From: Anaerotruncus colihominis
GTDB lineage: Bacteria; Bacillota; Clostridia; Oscillospirales; Ruminococcaceae
NCBI GenBank assembly: GCA_025146135.1
Contig: CP102255.1
Span: 744,001-808,000, forward strand
Direction of reading: 5' to 3'
DNA: 64,000 nucleotides
The notes below the pieces were generated by a model. It worked only from the letters and a program-made list of their open reading frames with translations. It ran no database searches and was not told the origin of the DNA. Position 1 is the stretch's first letter. Every line of letters begins with the position of its first letter. This document shows positions 1-7,545 of this stretch, piece after piece. A program made the translations under genes and the position numbers.

Positions 1-150
1 ACGGCCGGGCCCGCCGGGATCACGCTTGCTGGTCTGCGCGATGCGCTCGGCATCTCCCGGAAATATGCACAGGCACTCCTGGAGCATTTCGACGCGGCGG
101 GGCTGACCGTCCGGGACGGCGATACGCACATCCCCAAAGGAGATATATAA
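1..150 (+). CDS. selB: SelB, C-terminal end (partial)
   Basis: The window opens inside this gene; 49 codons remain before TAA. The visible segment, with LRDALGISRKYAQALLEHFD near its middle, matches the last winged-helix domain of SelB, the selenocysteine-specific elongation factor that carries Sec-tRNA to UGA codons by binding the SECIS hairpin in the mRNA. The last winged helix is the RNA-binding end of the protein. The tRNA-Sec gene starts 10 bp after the stop codon, which strongly supports the call. The family match is from memory; the adjacency is seen directly. Confidence 0.88.
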   Translation, partial: TAGPAGITLAGLRDALGISRKYAQALLEHFDAAGLTVRDGDTHIPKGDI

Positions 151-160
151 AACGATAGAT

Positions 161-257
161 GGGCGCGGATGGACGCCGGTGTGTCTCCCGGTCTTCAAAA
201 CCGGTGTGAATGGCGCAGAACCGTTTGGGTGGGTTCGACTCCCACACGCGCTCGCCA
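161..257 (+). tRNA. selC: tRNA-Sec (anticodon TCA)
   Basis: A 97-nt tRNA that reads UGA as selenocysteine. The anticodon arm is CCGGT-CTTCAAA-ACCGG with TCA in the loop. The D-stem has 6 bp around a 4-nt loop (GGACGC/GTGTCT), the acceptor stem is long (GGGCGCGG against CGCGCTC), the variable arm is extended, the T-loop is GTGGG-TTCGACT-CCCAC, and CCA is encoded. The long D-stem and long variable arm are hallmarks of bacterial tRNA-Sec. It lies directly behind selB, the usual sel arrangement in Clostridia. The eighth acceptor pair is a G/A mismatch. Confidence 0.95.
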
Positions 258-260
258 AGC

Positions 261-291
261 AGCGCGCGCCGGGTTTTACCCGGCGCGCGCT
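261..291 (+). terminator. hairpin after selC
   Basis: A perfect 13-bp GC-rich stem, AGCGCGCGCCGGG / CCCGGCGCGCGCT, with a TTTTA loop, starts 3 nt after the CCA end of the tRNA. Only a weak T-rich stretch follows (TATATACAAT). It is probably the terminator or 3'-processing hairpin of selC. Confidence 0.6.
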
Positions 292-336
292 ATATACAAT
301 AAAGTAAGCGCGGCGCGATGTGAAGGAAAGGAAACC

Positions 337-429
337 ATGCACAGCCGGCAAATACAGGTGTTTATTCAGGTCGCAGACAGCGGCAGCTTTGCTAGTGCGG
401 CAGAAAAGGCGCTGAGTCATGACGAATAA
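337..429 (+). pseudogene. LysR-family regulator, N-terminal stub
   Basis: An ATG preceded by GAAGGAAAGGAAACC opens a 30-codon frame whose first 26 residues (RQIQVFIQVADSGSFASAAE) are the start of the LysR helix-turn-helix domain. The frame then runs into SHDE and a stop, so about 270 residues including the effector domain are missing. The break falls at a large inverted repeat (429-469), which suggests loss by insertion or deletion at that point. An intact LysR gene next to sel genes would have regulated a neighbour, but no target can be inferred from this stub. Confidence 0.7.
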
Positions 430-469
430 ACGAGAAGCCGGACGACTATTCATCGTCTGGCTTCTCGTT
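429..469. repeat. large inverted repeat at the LysR break
   Basis: Two 17-nt arms, AACGAGAAGCCGGACGA and TCGTCTGGCTTCTCGTT, pair with one mismatch around a 7-nt loop. It sits exactly where the LysR reading frame is interrupted. On the minus strand TTTATT follows the hairpin, so it could act as a minus-strand terminator. It may equally mark the end of a lost or very small element. Confidence 0.55.
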
Positions 470-547
470 GTCCCATTGCATTTGATTGTCAATGACAGAA
501 TTAACAAAGCCATTGAGACTTTCACCTTGATTTAAGGACTTGAAGGA
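446..547 (-). pseudogene. possible ribbon-helix-helix antitoxin C-terminal fragment
   Basis: On the minus strand a frame ends in GESLNGFVNSVIDNQM followed by a short acidic tail and TAG. The phrase resembles the second helix and tail of Arc/DUF1778-type ribbon-helix-helix antitoxins. There is no start codon or N-terminal strand, so it is at best a fragment left by rearrangement. The assignment rests on about 30 residues and is tentative. Confidence 0.3.
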
Positions 548-589
548 GAACGGCTGGGGTGGTATAATGCAGGAAAGGAGGTGGCTTTG

Positions 590-1102
590 ATGGATGACAG
601 AGTATTGCTTGAAGCAATTGGTAAGATGATGGATGAAAAGCTGGCAATCAACAATGAACAGCTCCGGCAAGAGATGAAGGCCAGCAATGAACAGCTCCGG
701 CAAGAGATGAAGACCAGCAATGAACAGCTCCGGCAAGAGATGAAGGCCAGCAATGAACAGCTCCGGCAAGAGATGAAGGTCAGCAATGAACAGCTCCGGC
801 AAGAGATGAAGGCCAGCAGTGAACAGCTCCGGCAAGAGATGAAGGCCAGCAGTGAACAGCTCCGGCAAGAGATGAAGGCCAGCAGTGAACAGCTCCGGCA
901 AGAAATTATGCTTGATTTCAACACAGTCATTGAGGATAAAGTCTCTAAGGAAATCAGGCTGATTGCAGAACAGCACAGCGACATCGTCGCAAGACTTCCA
1001 TACGTTGAGGAACAGGCTGAGATAAAAAGCCGGGTCAGAGTTTTGGAACGTGTTGTGAGCAATCTCGGAGCGGAAATAGACAAATTGAAAAAAGCTGAAT
1101 AA
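590..1102 (+). CDS. coiled-coil protein with seven 11-residue repeats
   Basis: A 170-residue protein of unknown function. I start it at ATG 590, 8 nt after AAAGGAGG, rather than at GTG 581, which overlaps that site. Residues about 22-100 are seven near-identical copies of NEQLRQEMKAS and a partial eighth. An 11-residue period is the hendecad that packs as a nearly straight or slightly right-handed coiled coil. The C-terminal 70 residues contain further heptad-like helix (EEQAEIKSRVRVLERVVSNL). No signal peptide or membrane segment is visible. Similar short coiled-coil proteins with variable repeat number occur in Clostridia, but I know of no assigned role. It is flanked by a broken LysR gene and a convergent operon. 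Confidence 0.7.
   Translation: MDDRVLLEAIGKMMDEKLAINNEQLRQEMKASNEQLRQEMKTSNEQLRQEMKASNEQLRQEMKVSNEQLRQEMKASSEQLRQEMKASSEQLRQEMKASSEQLRQEIMLDFNTVIEDKVSKEIRLIAEQHSDIVARLPYVEEQAEIKSRVRVLERVVSNLGAEIDKLKKAE
653..904 (+). repeat. 33-bp in-frame tandem repeat
   Basis: Seven full units and one partial unit of AATGAACAGCTCCGGCAAGA plus 13 further bases. Copies differ by only one to three bases (GCC/ACC/GTC, AAT/AGT), so expansion or contraction is recent and would change coiled-coil length in 11-residue steps without breaking the frame. Confidence 0.9.
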
Positions 1103-1112
1103 CTGCCAACTG

Positions 1113-1145
1113 GTGCGCGCGGAACATTTTCCGGGCGTACTTTTT
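1113..1145. terminator. terminator between convergent genes
   Basis: GTGCGCGCGGAA and TTCCGGGCGTAC pair (one wobble, one mismatch) around a 4-nt loop and are followed by TTTTT on the plus strand. It lies between the coiled-coil gene (plus) and the small gene ending at 1144 (minus), whose stop codon overlaps the T run. Confidence 0.6.
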
Positions 1146-1314
1146 ATATCTTAAAATCCTTATAGGGATAATTCTTATTGCCAACCTTGACCGCGGCCGC
1201 TTTGCGAGGGTATTTGGCGAAGAAAGTGTCCAATGTGTCCAGAGTCTCGTCTCCGCCATCCATAATCTGATAGCAAATCTTCCGGAATTTCTTGGGCAGT
1301 TTGACAACTTCCAT
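1144..1314 (-). CDS. small conserved-type protein downstream of buk
   Basis: A 56-residue basic protein, MEVVKLPKKFRKICYQIM at the start, of unknown function. The ATG at 1314 follows AAGGGGGG at good spacing and lies 13 bp after the buk stop, so it is the last gene of the ACT-buk operon. Upstream in-frame ATGs lie inside buk and have no ribosome-binding site. No membrane segment or known motif is visible. Confidence 0.55.
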   Translation of the reverse strand: MEVVKLPKKFRKICYQIMDGGDETLDTLDTFFAKYPRKAAAVKVGNKNYPYKDFKI

Positions 1315-1327
1315 ATTGACGCCCCCC

Positions 1328-2407
1328 TTAAAGGTAGGTAAGCAGCTGCTTTGGATCCCGGAGGGCACGAAGACCGCCTTCTGCAAGAGCCTGCATTTCA
1401 TTTTCCCCTGCGTAGGTCAGCACAGGAGCCAGCGTGTCCACCCTTTTTTTTATCAGCGCGGTGAAACGGGTGCTGTGGGCGATGCCGCCTGTCAGTACAA
1501 TGGCGTTGGCGCGTCCATCCAGCACGACAAACATGGCGCCGATGTCCTTGCAAATTTGATACGCCATTGCGTCGGTTACAAGGGCGGCAAACTCATCTCC
1601 CTGCTTTATCATTGTTTCCACCTCACGCATATCGTTTGTGCCGAGGTAGGACTGCACGCCGCCCTTCTGGGAGATGAATTCCCGCATCTGCTCATAAGTA
1701 TATTCCCCTGAAAAACACATGTCGATAATCGGGCCGACTGGCAGTGAGCCGCTGCGGTCCGGAGTGAAAGGCCCATCGCCGCCCATGGCGTCGTTTACAT
1801 CGATGACACGGCCGTAACGGTGGGCGGACACGGTGATTCCACCGCCCATATGCACGGCAATAAATCGCCCGTCCTCGTAGGCAATACCAAGACTTGCCGC
1901 CGCCTTCCTCACCACTGATTTTGTATTCAGGGCATGAAACACGCTTCTCCGTTCAATTCCCGCAAGACCGGACAGCTTGGCACACGGCTCCATCTCGTCC
2001 ACCACCACCGGGTCTACCACAAAGGCAGGAACATTCCAGCAGTGGCCAAGATCGTCTGCAATCAGTGCGCCCAGCACGGCCGCATGTTCCTTGGCATGCG
2101 GGCGCATAAGATCCGCTATCATCGCGCTGTTAATGGCATAGGTGCCCGATTCAATGGGCTTAACAAGACCGCAGCGGCCCACCACCGCATGAATACTGCC
2201 CGGCTCCACACCATTTTCCTTCAAAGCCCGTGCGATATGTCCGGCGCGCATATCCTTTTGTCCGATAATACTGCCGCAGGCATGCAGTTCATCCGATGAA
2301 TGGCAGATTGTCTCCTCAAATCGGCATTCCTCATTGTCAAACACAGCGATCTTTGTGGAGGTGGAACCGGGGTTGATGGCTAAAATACGTAATATACGGT
2401 CAATCAT
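1328..2407 (-). CDS. buk: butyrate kinase
   Basis: A 359-residue member of the acetokinase/ASKHA family. It interconverts butyryl-phosphate + ADP and butyrate + ATP, the last step of the Ptb-Buk route. The N-terminal phosphate-binding motif is LAINPGSTSTKIAVF. The central HMGGGITVSAHRYGRVIDVN and C-terminal VLTGGIAHS motifs are also in place, and the length is normal for Buk (about 355). Its ATG overlaps the stop of the ACT-domain gene (ATGA). No phosphotransbutyrylase (ptb) gene is next to it, unlike the classical ptb-buk operon. A branched-chain acyl kinase role is equally possible. Confidence 0.9.
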   Translation of the reverse strand: MIDRILRILAINPGSTSTKIAVFDNEECRFEETICHSSDELHACGSIIGQKDMRAGHIARALKENGVEPGSIHAVVGRCGLVKPIESGTYAINSAMIADLMRPHAKEHAAVLGALIADDLGHCWNVPAFVVDPVVVDEMEPCAKLSGLAGIERRSVFHALNTKSVVRKAAASLGIAYEDGRFIAVHMGGGITVSAHRYGRVIDVNDAMGGDGPFTPDRSGSLPVGPIIDMCFSGEYTYEQMREFISQKGGVQSYLGTNDMREVETMIKQGDEFAALVTDAMAYQICKDIGAMFVVLDGRANAIVLTGGIAHSTRFTALIKKRVDTLAPVLTYAGENEMQALAEGGLRALRDPKQLLTYL

Positions 2408-2652
2408 TGCTCATCCTCCTGTTCTGCGCCGCTGATTTCAAAAATAAAGTTCCACTCGCGCAAGCGTTGTTCAAACCGCTGCGCCTCACTTTTTGTAAAA
2501 GCGATTGTCAGGCTCATGCTGCTCTGCTCTGAGGCTGCGATAGGGGTCACGTGAACCTGCTCCACATTCCAGCCATTGCGGCGGATGTAAGCGGTGATTC
2601 GGCTGAGTACACCTGCGCGATCCTTCACTACCATGGTGTAAGTTTTTTTCAC
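2404..2652 (-). CDS. stand-alone ACT-domain protein
   Basis: An 82-residue protein that is almost entirely one ACT domain (YTMVVKDRAGVLSRITAYIR), close to the N-terminal half of acetolactate-synthase regulatory subunits (IlvN/IlvH). ACT domains bind amino acids and dimerise to control enzymes. It overlaps buk by 4 bp, so the two are probably translationally coupled. This suggests amino-acid-responsive control of the kinase or of branched-chain acid production, which is inference. Without an ilvB partner nearby it is unlikely to be a true AHAS subunit. Confidence 0.75.
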   Translation of the reverse strand: MKKTYTMVVKDRAGVLSRITAYIRRNGWNVEQVHVTPIAASEQSSMSLTIAFTKSEAQRFEQRLREWNFIFEISGAEQEDEQ

Positions 2653-2812
2653 ACTATCCCTCCATTATTAAATAAAGCCTTCGGTCACAGGTGATGGTCA
2701 TGAACCAAGTTCATCCAAGCTCCGAACTCTTTTTACTTTTGAATATGACGGATATGCTTTCCCATGTCATTTTAACAATTAATCAGTTTTTATCTTTGTT
2801 ATTCCAACGGTA

Positions 2813-3293
2813 TCACTTTCTGTAAAGGGAGAACACAATAAGAGCGATTATGATGCACCGCGGATCGGCAATGAATGAGGACCACGCAATCCCGTTTACA
2901 TCTACCAGCCAGTTTAACAGGAATATGGCCTGAATGTCAAACCCGCCTTTTCGCAGCAGCGACAGGATACGCTGCCAGGAGTGATCATCCAGAGCATATA
3001 TTCCGTGCAGCATCATAACAGACGTATCCGTCCTGAGAATCGGAAAAATCACAGGACACAGGACAAAAATCAGCAGGTTATAAATCAAAGCAAGTGCGCC
3101 AGCGGCCCAAAGCTGAAGACCATGCTTTTTTTGCTCTGCTCATAGCCAACGCCCAAGCCGCAGGAAAAAAGGTTGGAGCCGCCAATTCCAACAGATTCGC
3201 CATGGCGGGTAACAGGATAAACAGTGGGATTGTCGATATTGCCGCTGCCAAGTGTCGGGACGCATGGGAAAACCCTGCGGGCAGCTTTGGCGT
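2813..3293 (-). pseudogene. polytopic membrane protein, frameshifted remnant
   Basis: On the minus strand two frames join across an A7 tract near 3124-3130. Upstream lies a membrane-like segment (ISTIPLFILLPAMANLL); downstream, after a one-base shift, come KHGLQLWAAGALALIYNLLI and a C-terminal hydrophobic helix ending at 2813. The seam is a homopolymer, so a slip or sequencing error is the likely cause. The N-terminal part is missing (in-frame stop near 3293). The family cannot be fixed; a sugar-polymerase-like (Wzy/EpsG) protein is one possibility. Confidence 0.4.
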
Positions 3294-3339
3294 CTATGGA
3301 ACCGCTGGATGGCAAATGCTTCAATAGAATAAAGAACCG

Positions 3340-3692
3340 TATATATCAGAATTTTGATATATGCGGCTCCTGTCCGCCCAATTCAGGCCGCGCTGTAAAT
3401 TTTAACATCAGGATCGGCGCTCCAGAGAGGTTTTATTCCGGCGAAAACATCGCTCTGGAACATATCTTTGGAGAGATACGCCTGCGCGTATTCTACATTG
3501 TCAAGCCTACGAAGGACCTGGACATCCTTGTCACGGATCAACAGCTCCTTGGTCAGGGCGCCAGAAAGCTTCTCGAGGAACGGAACGTTATATCATGATG
3601 GAAAATGGATAATGTTTGAGCTAACGGACACAGCTTCGTTGAATGATTTCATTAGATTGCTGAAAATCAAAAGAAGGCCAAACAAAAAGTAA
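3340..3692 (+). other. unassigned stretch with a possible decayed plus-strand frame
   Basis: Two plus-strand frames read protein-like across a shift near 3590: one contains FYIVKPTKDLDILVTDQQ, the other YHDGKWIMFELTDTASLNDF and a basic tail. I see no start codon with a ribosome-binding site and no known family. It lies between a broken gene and insertion-sequence debris, so a decayed gene is the most likely reading. Confidence 0.2.
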
Positions 3693-3770
3693 GGATACTA
3701 TCGAATCAGCTTTAGCTGTTATATGATACAAAGTGGGTGAAAAAGATTTCAGAGAAGTTGGACTTATTGA

Positions 3771-4220
3771 CTATAGTCCAGCCCGGGAGGCGTTGGCCAC
3801 CAACCGACCACTCACCAGCCCTTTCTCTATACACTGCCGTACCACTTCTTCAAATAGCCGTCGAAATATATTCCGGAAGGACAGTTTTCGCCGTCGCAGT
3901 TGGCTGATGGTGCTGTGATCCAGAACCCGCTCAAACAGATCCAGCCTCAGATACCACCGTAGTGCCACGTCGGTCTGAATCCGCTGCTCGATCTGCCGCT
4001 CTGAGGGAATGCCGTACAGAAATCCCACCAGCAAGTATTTTACCAGCACTACCGGGTCGATTGGCGGCCGTCCATACTGATGGCTGTACAGGTGCGCGGT
4101 TTCTTCATATACAAAGCCCAGATCCAACACCTCGTCCAACTTCTTTCCAACCTGCTGCGGGGTCGATGTGCACAAGTCATTTCTGGCAGCTACCATCATT
4201 AAAACCCCGGAAAACAGCAT
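3771..4220 (-). pseudogene. IS1182-type transposase, N-terminal fragment
   Basis: About 140 residues match the N-terminal (DUF772-like) part of IS1182/IS5-group DDE transposases: RPPIDPVVLVKYLLVGFLYG, SERQIEQRIQTDVALRWYL and DHSTISQLRRRK. The sequence ends after GLVSGRLV, where the family continues with the first catalytic Asp. The whole catalytic core is therefore missing and the element is dead. It is followed immediately by pieces of two other IS families. Confidence 0.75.
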
Positions 4221-4231
4221 GTAGCCCAGTT

Positions 4232-4540
4232 ATCAGAAAAAATGCTATTCCACATTCAACTCAGATCTGAACCGCTTCGCCGACTGGCTCCATGGGAATC
4301 ACTACCTGGATGTCTGCATGGAATCCACCGGAAAGTACCGGGTTTCTATCTTCAACATTTTGGAAAATGGGGTATCTGTGTTGTCATCGCTAATCCCAAA
4401 TGGGTCAAGGCTGTAAAAGGCAACAAAGACGATACCAAGGATTCCAAATGGATTGGGGATCTCTTTCGTATTGGCTTGGTGAAAAGCAGTTTTATTCCAG
4501 ACAAGGAGATTCGCATTCTCCACGAGTTGACTCACTCTGA
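4232..4540 (+). pseudogene. IS110-family transposase fragment
   Basis: The plus strand encodes the N-terminal DEDD/RuvC-like region of an IS110 transposase in two frames. First comes LHGNHYLDVCMESTGKYRVS, then after a one-base shift near 4375 VIANPKWVKAVKGNKDDTKD and KWIGDLFRIGLVKSSFIPDK. Both ends of the gene are absent. IS110 enzymes use an RNA-guided recombination mechanism in intact copies; this copy retains neither a full gene nor a visible flank. Confidence 0.75.
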
Positions 4541-4690
4541 TGTCTTTGCTTATACAGATGCTTTTTATAACACATTCCGTCCGCATTCTGCGCCTGGTTG
4601 GCTCTCTCCCGCACAATTTGGAACTGCGCTTACACCGTCTCATGCAGCCTGATCGAGCATCTTTACATATCTCTGTGTCCATTTAAGTTC
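4541..4690 (+). pseudogene. IS3-family transposase, C-terminal tail
   Basis: FYNTFRPHSAPGWLSPAQF is the conserved C-terminal end of IS3-family OrfB integrases. It is fused in frame to the IS110 fragment, giving a chance chimera. TGTGTCCAT shortly after matches the right-end sequence of the IS3 element at 7.4 kb, so this is probably the right tip of a related copy. Confidence 0.65.
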
Positions 4691-4846
4691 CCCCCTTTTT
4701 CTTGTCCGCTGTTCCGGGAAGGGTTCAGTGCCGGCCTCCATCTGTCCCAAAAGCGTAAGCGTGAGCTTCTGCTCGTTACATAGAGCTTGTTTGTGATCTC
4801 GGATCCCATTTTTCATTTTTACTTTACAGCGGCCAATTGCCGCTTC

Positions 4847-5407
4847 TCAACCTATGGGGATAAAGATCTCTACCGCAGCGGTCAGGGCGATGTAGACTAC
4901 CGGATGCCTGTTGAACTTTACCAGTAGGTAGTAGATGGCGACGAAGAGAAGAATGGCTGGGAGGTTAAAGAAGTCGGCCACCTGAGAGATGGGGACGGTC
5001 TTATCGATGAGGGTGAGGCTGATGATGTCCCAGGCGGCGCAACCAATAAGGGCGGCCACCGCCGGGCGCAGGCCGTAGAAAGCGCCTTGGACCAGAGGAC
5101 TTTCCTGGAATTTCCGGAGCATCTTGGCGATGGTGATGACAATGAAAAAGGCGGGAATAGTGGTGGAGATGCTGGCGATAAGGGCACCTGAGATACCGGC
5201 GGCGTTGTAGCCGGCGAAAGTGGCCATATTGATGCCGATAGGACCGGGGGTGGACTGGGAAATAGCAATCATATCAATGACTTCGGTGCGGGTGAACCAG
5301 TTGAAATTTTCAGCGATATCGTAGAGGAGGGGCAGGGCCGCCAGACCTCCACCCACGGTGAAAAGGCCTACCTTGCAGAATTCGATGAAAAGCTGGAAAT
5401 AGATCAT
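4847..5407 (-). CDS. chrA: CHR-family transporter, second half-size subunit
   Basis: A 186-residue membrane protein of the chromate ion transporter (CHR) family, short-chain type. It has the family signatures FCKVGLFTVGGGLAALPLL at the N-terminus and STPGPIGINMATFAGY after the first helices, with about six hydrophobic segments. Short-chain CHR proteins come as pairs that probably form a heterodimer with antiparallel topology. This one overlaps the stop of its partner by 4 bp (ATGA). Chromate export is proven for long-chain members; for these pairs the physiological anion is not established. Confidence 0.85.
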   Translation of the reverse strand: MIYFQLFIEFCKVGLFTVGGGLAALPLLYDIAENFNWFTRTEVIDMIAISQSTPGPIGINMATFAGYNAAGISGALIASISTTIPAFFIVITIAKMLRKFQESPLVQGAFYGLRPAVAALIGCAAWDIISLTLIDKTVPISQVADFFNLPAILLFVAIYYLLVKFNRHPVVYIALTAAVEIFIPIG

Positions 5408-5958
5408 TCCGCCTCGCCGCCCTTCTTAGTGGAGAACCGGCGGAGGAGAATTCCCACAACCGCAGAGAAGACAATCACCGGAATGGGAGAGATCGGGGTA
5501 AACAGGAGAAGGGCCAGCACCATCAGAAAAATAACCCCGGTGGCCTTGTCCACGACCCCTTTCTTCCAGAGTCCCACCGCTGCATGGAGTACCAGGGCGC
5601 AGACGGCGATTCGGATACCGGTGAAGGCGTTTTGCACCACGGCGATATCCATGATGTTCTGCAGGAACATGGCGATGATTATAATTATCACCACCGAGGG
5701 AGCGATGACCCCTGCCGCCGCGGCGATGGCCCCGGCCAGTCCCAGCACTTTGTACCCAATAAAGATGGAGGTGTTCACCGCGATAATCCCGGGGGTACAC
5801 TGGCCGATAGCATAATAATCCATAATCTCCTGCTCAGTAGCCCAATGCTTTCCTTCGATGACTTCCTTTTGGAGGAGGGGCATCATGGCGTAGCCGCCGC
5901 CGAAGGTAAGCCCCCCCACCTTGGCAAAAACGAGAAACAGTTCCCACAAAGTCTTCAT
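5404..5958 (-). CDS. chrA: CHR-family transporter, first half-size subunit
   Basis: A 184-residue partner of the gene at 4847-5407, with the same motif set: FAKVGGLTFGGGYAMMPLLQ and QCTPGIIAVNTSIFIGYKVL, and about six membrane helices. It is the promoter-proximal gene of a two-gene operon on the minus strand. The pair appears intact although insertion-sequence debris lies on both sides. No ChrB-type regulator is visible. Confidence 0.85.
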   Translation of the reverse strand: MKTLWELFLVFAKVGGLTFGGGYAMMPLLQKEVIEGKHWATEQEIMDYYAIGQCTPGIIAVNTSIFIGYKVLGLAGAIAAAAGVIAPSVVIIIIIAMFLQNIMDIAVVQNAFTGIRIAVCALVLHAAVGLWKKGVVDKATGVIFLMVLALLLFTPISPIPVIVFSAVVGILLRRFSTKKGGEAE

Positions 5959-6182
5959 AATATACTCCGTTCAGCCGCAAGCCCCCGCCCAAGCAGCAAG
6001 GCCGGGTGGGGATAGGGCGTTTTTAAAATATGGGATATGGGAGGCCGGGAAAGGGCGGTGGAGCGTCCTTTTGAGCCCTTCCCGAAAAATAGACAGTAAA
6101 AAGCTTTAAAAAACAGATATGGTTTGGAAAGTATGCCGACAGATTTTTTAGTACGTCGATGACTGGATGCATATTAAAAAGT

Positions 6183-7465
6183 AGGACAAGTGTAGTAAAA
6201 TAGGAGACAAAGAAAAAAGGAAGGAAGAAAAGAAATGACAAACGCAAAAGCAACGCCAAAATACAGCGAAGATTTCAAAAAAACAATCGTAAGCCTGTAC
6301 CAATCGGGAAAAACCTACTTTGAAATCCAAAAAGAGTACGGGGTTTCTTCGTCAGACCTCTCCAAATGGGTCTACAAATACTCCCAGGTTCAGGTGGATG
6401 ACGATACCGTTCTTACCACGCAGCAGATCAAAGCCCTTCAGCGCCGCAATGCTCAACTAGACGAGGAGAATCTCATCCTAAAAAAAGCCATTGCAATCTT
6501 CACGCCACACTCAGACAACGATTAGAAGTTGTCCAGGCACTTTCCAGGCAGCACAATATCTCTCCATCCTTTGCTGGGTACTCAATGTTCACTGCAGCGC
6601 CTATTATCGGTATGTAAACCGGCAGCCCTCTGCCAGAGAGCAGGAGAATCAGCACATCCGGCAAAAGATTCTGGAGATCTATGCCAAAACTGGTCAGCGC
6701 CTGGGATGCCGCAAAATCGGGTTTTGTCTTGCGCGTGATTTTTGCACATCCATCAGTGAAGGTCGGGTGTACCAGCTGATGAAAGAAATGAATCTCTCTA
6801 AAATGTCCACTGTCAAGCCCCCCAGACCTCCCAAACAATCCGATGATTCTCAGGCTTTCCAGAATCTGCTCGCCCAAAAATTCGATCAGCCGGCCCCAAT
6901 CTGGTCTGGGTCTGCGACTTTATCTATGTTCGGGTTGGCCAAAGGTTCTGTTATCTCTGCGTTATTCTGGACCTCTTTGCTAGGAGGGTCATTGCTTACC
7001 GGGTTGGCGCCCGGCTGGACCGCTTCCTCGCCCTGGAGACTCTCCGGGACGCTGTCCGCAACAGAGGCGTTTCTCAGGGCGTCATGTTCCATTCCGACAG
7101 GGGCGCTCAATTTACTTCTGCCGATTTCCGAAAAGTATTGGATTCCCTTCACATGGTCCAATCTTTTTCAAAAAAGGGGCATCCCTATGACAATGCCGTT
7201 ATGGAGTGTTTTTTCAAATACCTGAAAAAACAGGAACTGGACCGTCGGCATTTCCAATCTCTCGATCAATTAAAGCACAACCTACTTACCTACATTGACG
7301 GCTTCTACAACCCCGTCCGCCCTCATTCTCACAATCACGGTCTTTCTCCCATTCAAGCTGAAAATAACTTTTTTCGGCTGACATCCCTTTTTTACGTTTT
7401 GTTTCCATTTCCTTTTTACTACTTTCCTTTCCGTTATATCGAATCATTTTGTGTCCATCAATTCG
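6183..7465 (+). mobile_element. IS3-family element with a broken orfB
   Basis: About 1.3 kb containing orfA and an orfB region in the order typical of IS3. The right end carries TTTGTGTCCAT (7450s). The left end is uncertain, with TAGGACA near 6183 as the best partner. OrfB carries at least two frameshifts, so the element cannot make full transposase by itself. It sits between the CHR operon and the dga-like operon. Confidence 0.65.
6235..6525 (+). CDS. IS3-family OrfA
   Basis: A 96-residue protein with the HTH_Tnp_1 helix-turn-helix at residues about 8-50 (YSEDFKKTIVSLYQSGKTYF) and a leucine-zipper-like tail (QRRNAQLDEENLILKK). It binds the element ends and supplies the N-terminal part of the OrfAB transposase. 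A7G at 6480-6487 lies in frame as A AAA AAA G, the usual IS3 slippery site for the -1 shift into orfB. Start ATG 6235 follows a purine-rich AGGAAGG. Confidence 0.85.
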   Translation: MTNAKATPKYSEDFKKTIVSLYQSGKTYFEIQKEYGVSSSDLSKWVYKYSQVQVDDDTVLTTQQIKALQRRNAQLDEENLILKKAIAIFTPHSDND

Positions 7466-7491
7466 GGAAAGGGGGCGCTCTCCCCGTCTGA
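6487..7491 (+). pseudogene. IS3-family OrfB integrase, frameshifted
   Basis: The catalytic protein is spread over three frames. After the -1 shift from orfA the frame begins RLEVVQALSRQHNIS. A change near 6570 moves it to VLNVHCSAYYRYVNRQ and CRKIGFCLARDF. A one-base loss near 6895 moves it again to VCDFIYVRVGQ (first Asp), HSDRGAQFTSA (second Asp) and YDNAVMECFFKYLK (Glu). All DDE residues survive, so decay is recent. The last frame stays open past the likely IS end at 7465 to a stop at 7491. Confidence 0.75.
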
Positions 7492-7545
7492 CGCGCCAAG
7501 GGGGGGAGAATGACGCTGGGAGATGTAAAGGCCCGGCGCAGGGGA

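Noticed and set aside
653..904. CRISPR-like regular repeats
   Set aside because: Units are contiguous, in frame and without spacers; this is a coding tandem repeat.
446..1083. Two minus-strand frames with Leu/Pro and Cys/Ser-rich repeats opposite the coiled-coil gene
   Set aside because: They are antisense readings of the 33-bp tandem repeat and have no ribosome-binding sites; the plus-strand protein has a good start and a sensible composition.
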